The notes under the pieces were generated by a model. It saw only the letters and a list, made by a program, of their open reading frames with translations, was not told the DNA's origin and searched no databases. The translations under genes were made by a program, and so were the position numbers. Positions 14,684 through 16,372 of a stretch of DNA of 16,372 bases are shown one piece after another. This DNA comes from Oscillospiraceae bacterium. GTDB taxonomy: Bacteria; Bacillota_A; Clostridia; Oscillospirales; WRJC01. The stretch spans positions 1 through 16,372 of the forward strand of contig WQXD01000052.1 of the NCBI GenBank assembly GCA_009785015.1, written 5' to 3'. Within the stretch, counting starts at the first letter, position 1. Every line of letters begins with the position of its first letter.

Positions 14684-15670
14684 CTATTTTTTCGATTCTT
14701 TGCCTTTGCCCTTGCCGCTCACAATCACCACCACGATAATTATCACCACCACCGCGGCCGCCGCCGCTATGATGATAATCAGCATCATGTTGTTTGAGTC
14801 TTCCCCATCTGAAGAGGAGGCGGCAGCTGTGGTTTCGCCTTCGGCGGGAGCCGGGGCCTCGGTTTCGGCTTCGGGAGCTTTGGTTTCGGGGGGCGGGGCG
14901 GGCGCTTCGGTTGTCTCCGCGGCTTTCGCGGCCGCGGCCTCGTCTTTTGCCGCCTGGATCGACGCCGCCGTTCTCGCGGGGGCGAAGACGAAGTCGTTTG
15001 CCGCCTGCTCCGAATCAAAGAAGGCTATATATTCGAGATAGATCGTGTCTCCGGTTTTCGCGTGTCCGCCGCTCTCCTCATAGTACATGAAGTCGAGCCG
15101 GAACTGGTCGATGGCGCCGTGCCAGTGGTCGGGGTAGACATCGGGGTCGCCCACGTCGGCGGGGCGCTTGGGGTAATACTTTTTGCACTGATCGGTCATG
15201 TTGTAGACGTATTTGGTGTAGTCGCTCTTCGGATTGATGTCGAAAGTGATCGAGCTCTCGACGTGATAGCCTTTGGTCGGAGAACTGAAATGGATCTCAA
15301 AGCCGGGCGCGTCGCTGGGGTTCTTTATGCCCAGGGCTATCCACTGATATACGTCGGCGTCAACTCCCAGATCCCCGAAGCCCGTAATGCTGGTGTAAAG
15401 GTCGCCTTTTGTGCCCGTGCCTTCCGGGTCGTCGTCCGGTTCATAGCCGCTGACGCATTCCGCGAAAATCACCCACTTGTCGCCGTCCGCTTTGGCTTCA
15501 AATTCGCCGTCGCCGCCGGAAGCGCTGTCAAAGACGTCGTCTGCCCAGTCATATTTCGAAAAATCGATTACCACCGGATTTGCCGCCGAGACGCCGAACG
15601 AAAACATCCCGCAGAGCATGAGCGCGATGACCGCGAATGAAATCGCCTTGGATACAGATTTTTTTACCAT
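14684..15670 (-). CDS. Secreted surface protein with C-terminal membrane anchor
   Basis: This 328-aa protein has no recognised name. A signal peptide spans about 1-29 (KK-S-x-K, hydrophobic core, cleavage near VSA-A). The exported region (about 30-230) is acidic and beta-rich. Near its end, HGAIDQFRLDFMYYEESGGHAKTGDTIYLEYIAFF resembles closing strands of a jelly-roll, carbohydrate-binding-like module; that is inference only. A low-complexity Ala/Glu/Pro/Thr linker (235-290) leads to one very hydrophobic segment (about 295-318) and a KGKGKESKK tail. This gives a type I topology with the domain outside. No LPXTG motif or catalytic site was seen. The ribosome site is weak (AAAGGCGG, 9 nt). Monocistronic, between a strong promoter and a terminator. 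Confidence 0.8.
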   Translation of the reverse strand: MVKKSVSKAISFAVIALMLCGMFSFGVSAANPVVIDFSKYDWADDVFDSASGGDGEFEAKADGDKWVIFAECVSGYEPDDDPEGTGTKGDLYTSITGFGDLGVDADVYQWIALGIKNPSDAPGFEIHFSSPTKGYHVESSITFDINPKSDYTKYVYNMTDQCKKYYPKRPADVGDPDVYPDHWHGAIDQFRLDFMYYEESGGHAKTGDTIYLEYIAFFDSEQAANDFVFAPARTAASIQAAKDEAAAAKAAETTEAPAPPPETKAPEAETEAPAPAEGETTAAASSSDGEDSNNMMLIIIIAAAAAVVVIIIVVVIVSGKGKGKESKK

Positions 15671-15725
15671 AGATCAATACCGCCTTTTTTTGATTTTGAG
15701 ATTACGCACAATCCCATATTTAGAG

Positions 15726-15754
15726 ATTATACATCATATTTTCAAAAAAGTCAA
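15726..15754 (-). promoter_or_regulatory. Near-consensus sigma-A promoter of the surface-protein gene
   Basis: On the minus strand, TTGACT (15749-15754) and TATAAT (15726-15731) are 17 bp apart, the best promoter in the window. The predicted start near 15719 leaves about 50 nt of leader. Strong basal expression of the surface protein is expected. Confidence 0.85.
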
Positions 15755-15800
15755 CACTGTCGGATAAATTTAAAAAATATTAATCTGATTGTCATTATTG

Positions 15801-15809
15801 TGTGATAAT
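15801..15809 (+). promoter_or_regulatory. Extended -10 element upstream of the kinase gene
   Basis: TGT-GATAAT is an extended -10 without a clear -35 (TAATCT at 15781-15786 is poor). Transcription would begin near 15816, about 37 nt before the ATG at 15853. It is back to back with the surface-protein promoter, about 50 bp apart. Confidence 0.45.
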
Positions 15810-15852
15810 GTAAAGGTATGAACACAAAAAATATATGGAGGAGTGAAACAAA

Positions 15853-16372
15853 ATGGCCGGCAGGGCAAAGGGCAGCTACAGCCCCGGCGATACGGTTTTG
15901 GGCAACTGGAAACTGAGCCACCTCATCGGCGAGGGCGGATCGGGCAAAGTGTATGAGGCGCGGCGCGAGGATTTCGGCCGCTTTAACTGCGCCGCAGTGA
16001 AGATATTCTCCGTTCCCCAAAATCTGGCCGAAGAGCAAATCGATGAAATCGATGAATTTTCGATGGTGGCTAACTTGAGGGAAAGCGCCGGCATGGTAAA
16101 ATACGACGACCGGGAGATCTTGGGCGGTCCCGGAGGCGAGAGCTGCGATGTGATACTCCGGATGGAGCTTCTCACTCCGTTTTTCGAATATGCCCACTCG
16201 AACAAGCTCACCATACGGGATATAATAAGGTTGGGCATAGATATATGCGCCGCTTTGGAAATTTCGCAGAAATTCAATATAGCGCACAAAAATATAAAGC
16301 CCGAAAACATATTCGTGTCAAAGCTCGGCGATTTTATGCTCGGCGATTTCGGGATTTCGCGGACAGCCGAAA
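15853..16372 (+). CDS. Serine/threonine protein kinase-like protein, N-terminal part (3' end outside window)
   Basis: The 173 residues seen cover most of the N-lobe and the catalytic loop of a Hanks-type kinase. The glycine loop is IGEGGSGKVYEA (25-36), the ATP-anchoring lysine K50 (CAAVKIF) and the probable helix-C glutamate E68. The catalytic loop reads H145-K146-N147-I-K149-P-E-N152, where HRDxKPEN is expected, so the catalytic aspartate is asparagine. The metal-binding D165-F-G167 is intact. It could be a pseudokinase or a weak kinase; ATP binding should remain. AGGAG lies 9 nt before the ATG. It is divergent from the surface-protein gene. Later domains, such as sensor or membrane segments, cannot be judged because the window ends. 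Confidence 0.9.
   Translation, partial: MAGRAKGSYSPGDTVLGNWKLSHLIGEGGSGKVYEARREDFGRFNCAAVKIFSVPQNLAEEQIDEIDEFSMVANLRESAGMVKYDDREILGGPGGESCDVILRMELLTPFFEYAHSNKLTIRDIIRLGIDICAALEISQKFNIAHKNIKPENIFVSKLGDFMLGDFGISRTAE

Noticed and set aside
14785..15018. Arg/Pro-rich minus-strand ORF
   Set aside because: It is an out-of-frame reading of the low-complexity linker of the surface protein.
15751..16287. 178-codon minus-strand frame across the kinase start
   Set aside because: It is antisense to a recognisable kinase and overlaps the divergent promoters.

Overview
The window looks like a chromosomal segment from a Bacillota-type bacterium, most likely a gut or anaerobic Clostridia relative. Evidence is strong AGGAGG-type ribosome binding sites, sigma-A promoters of the TTGACA/TATAAT kind, AT-rich intergenic gaps around moderately GC-rich genes, frequent ATA isoleucine codons, family-1-type lipoprotein solute-binding proteins, a PocR/AraC regulator and corrinoid methyl-transfer proteins. 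This is inference from style and gene content; no rRNA or other taxonomic marker is present.

Layout. At 2-486 (+) lie a partial cupin and, overlapping its stop codon, an ORF that resembles only the C-terminal tail of an aldo/keto reductase. The housekeeping pair pheS-pheT follows on the minus strand (4063 to 546), with its own promoter just upstream and no room for a T-box leader. Next, also on the minus strand, are two tandem paralogous lipoprotein sugar-binding proteins (7200 to 4171) with a good promoter but no permease genes, preceded by a minus-strand TIM-barrel sugar isomerase/epimerase (8204-7311).

A 203-bp divergent intergenic region separates this from a plus-strand operon of four genes (8408-12427): an IolE-like TIM-barrel isomerase/epimerase, a class-I xylose-isomerase-like protein with a substituted metal ligand, a Gfo/Idh/MocA NAD(P)-dependent oxidoreductase, and a short uroporphyrinogen-decarboxylase-family (MtaA/CmuA-type) methyltransferase. 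A large symmetrical terminator separates it from a convergent minus-strand pair: an AraC-family regulator with a PocR-like N-terminal sensory domain (14520-13174), followed by a DxHxxG corrinoid-binding protein (13130-12495).

The most interesting part is 4171-14520. Import lipoproteins, three sugar/cyclitol TIM barrels, a Gfo/Idh/MocA dehydrogenase, a URO-D-type methyltransferase, its presumptive corrinoid carrier and a PocR-type regulator sit together. The simplest joint reading is a pathway that takes up a methylated sugar, cyclitol or glycoside, removes its methyl group onto a corrinoid, and oxidises or isomerises the sugar part. The substrate cannot be read from the sequence. Corrinoid reactivase and second methyltransferase genes are not in the window.

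The right end has a secreted, C-terminally membrane-anchored surface protein (15670-14684, minus) with a near-consensus promoter. Divergent from it is the start of a serine/threonine protein kinase (15853 to window end) whose catalytic HRD motif reads HKN. No tRNA, rRNA, CRISPR array, transposase or intact mobile element was seen, and no gene-free stretch exceeds 300 bases.
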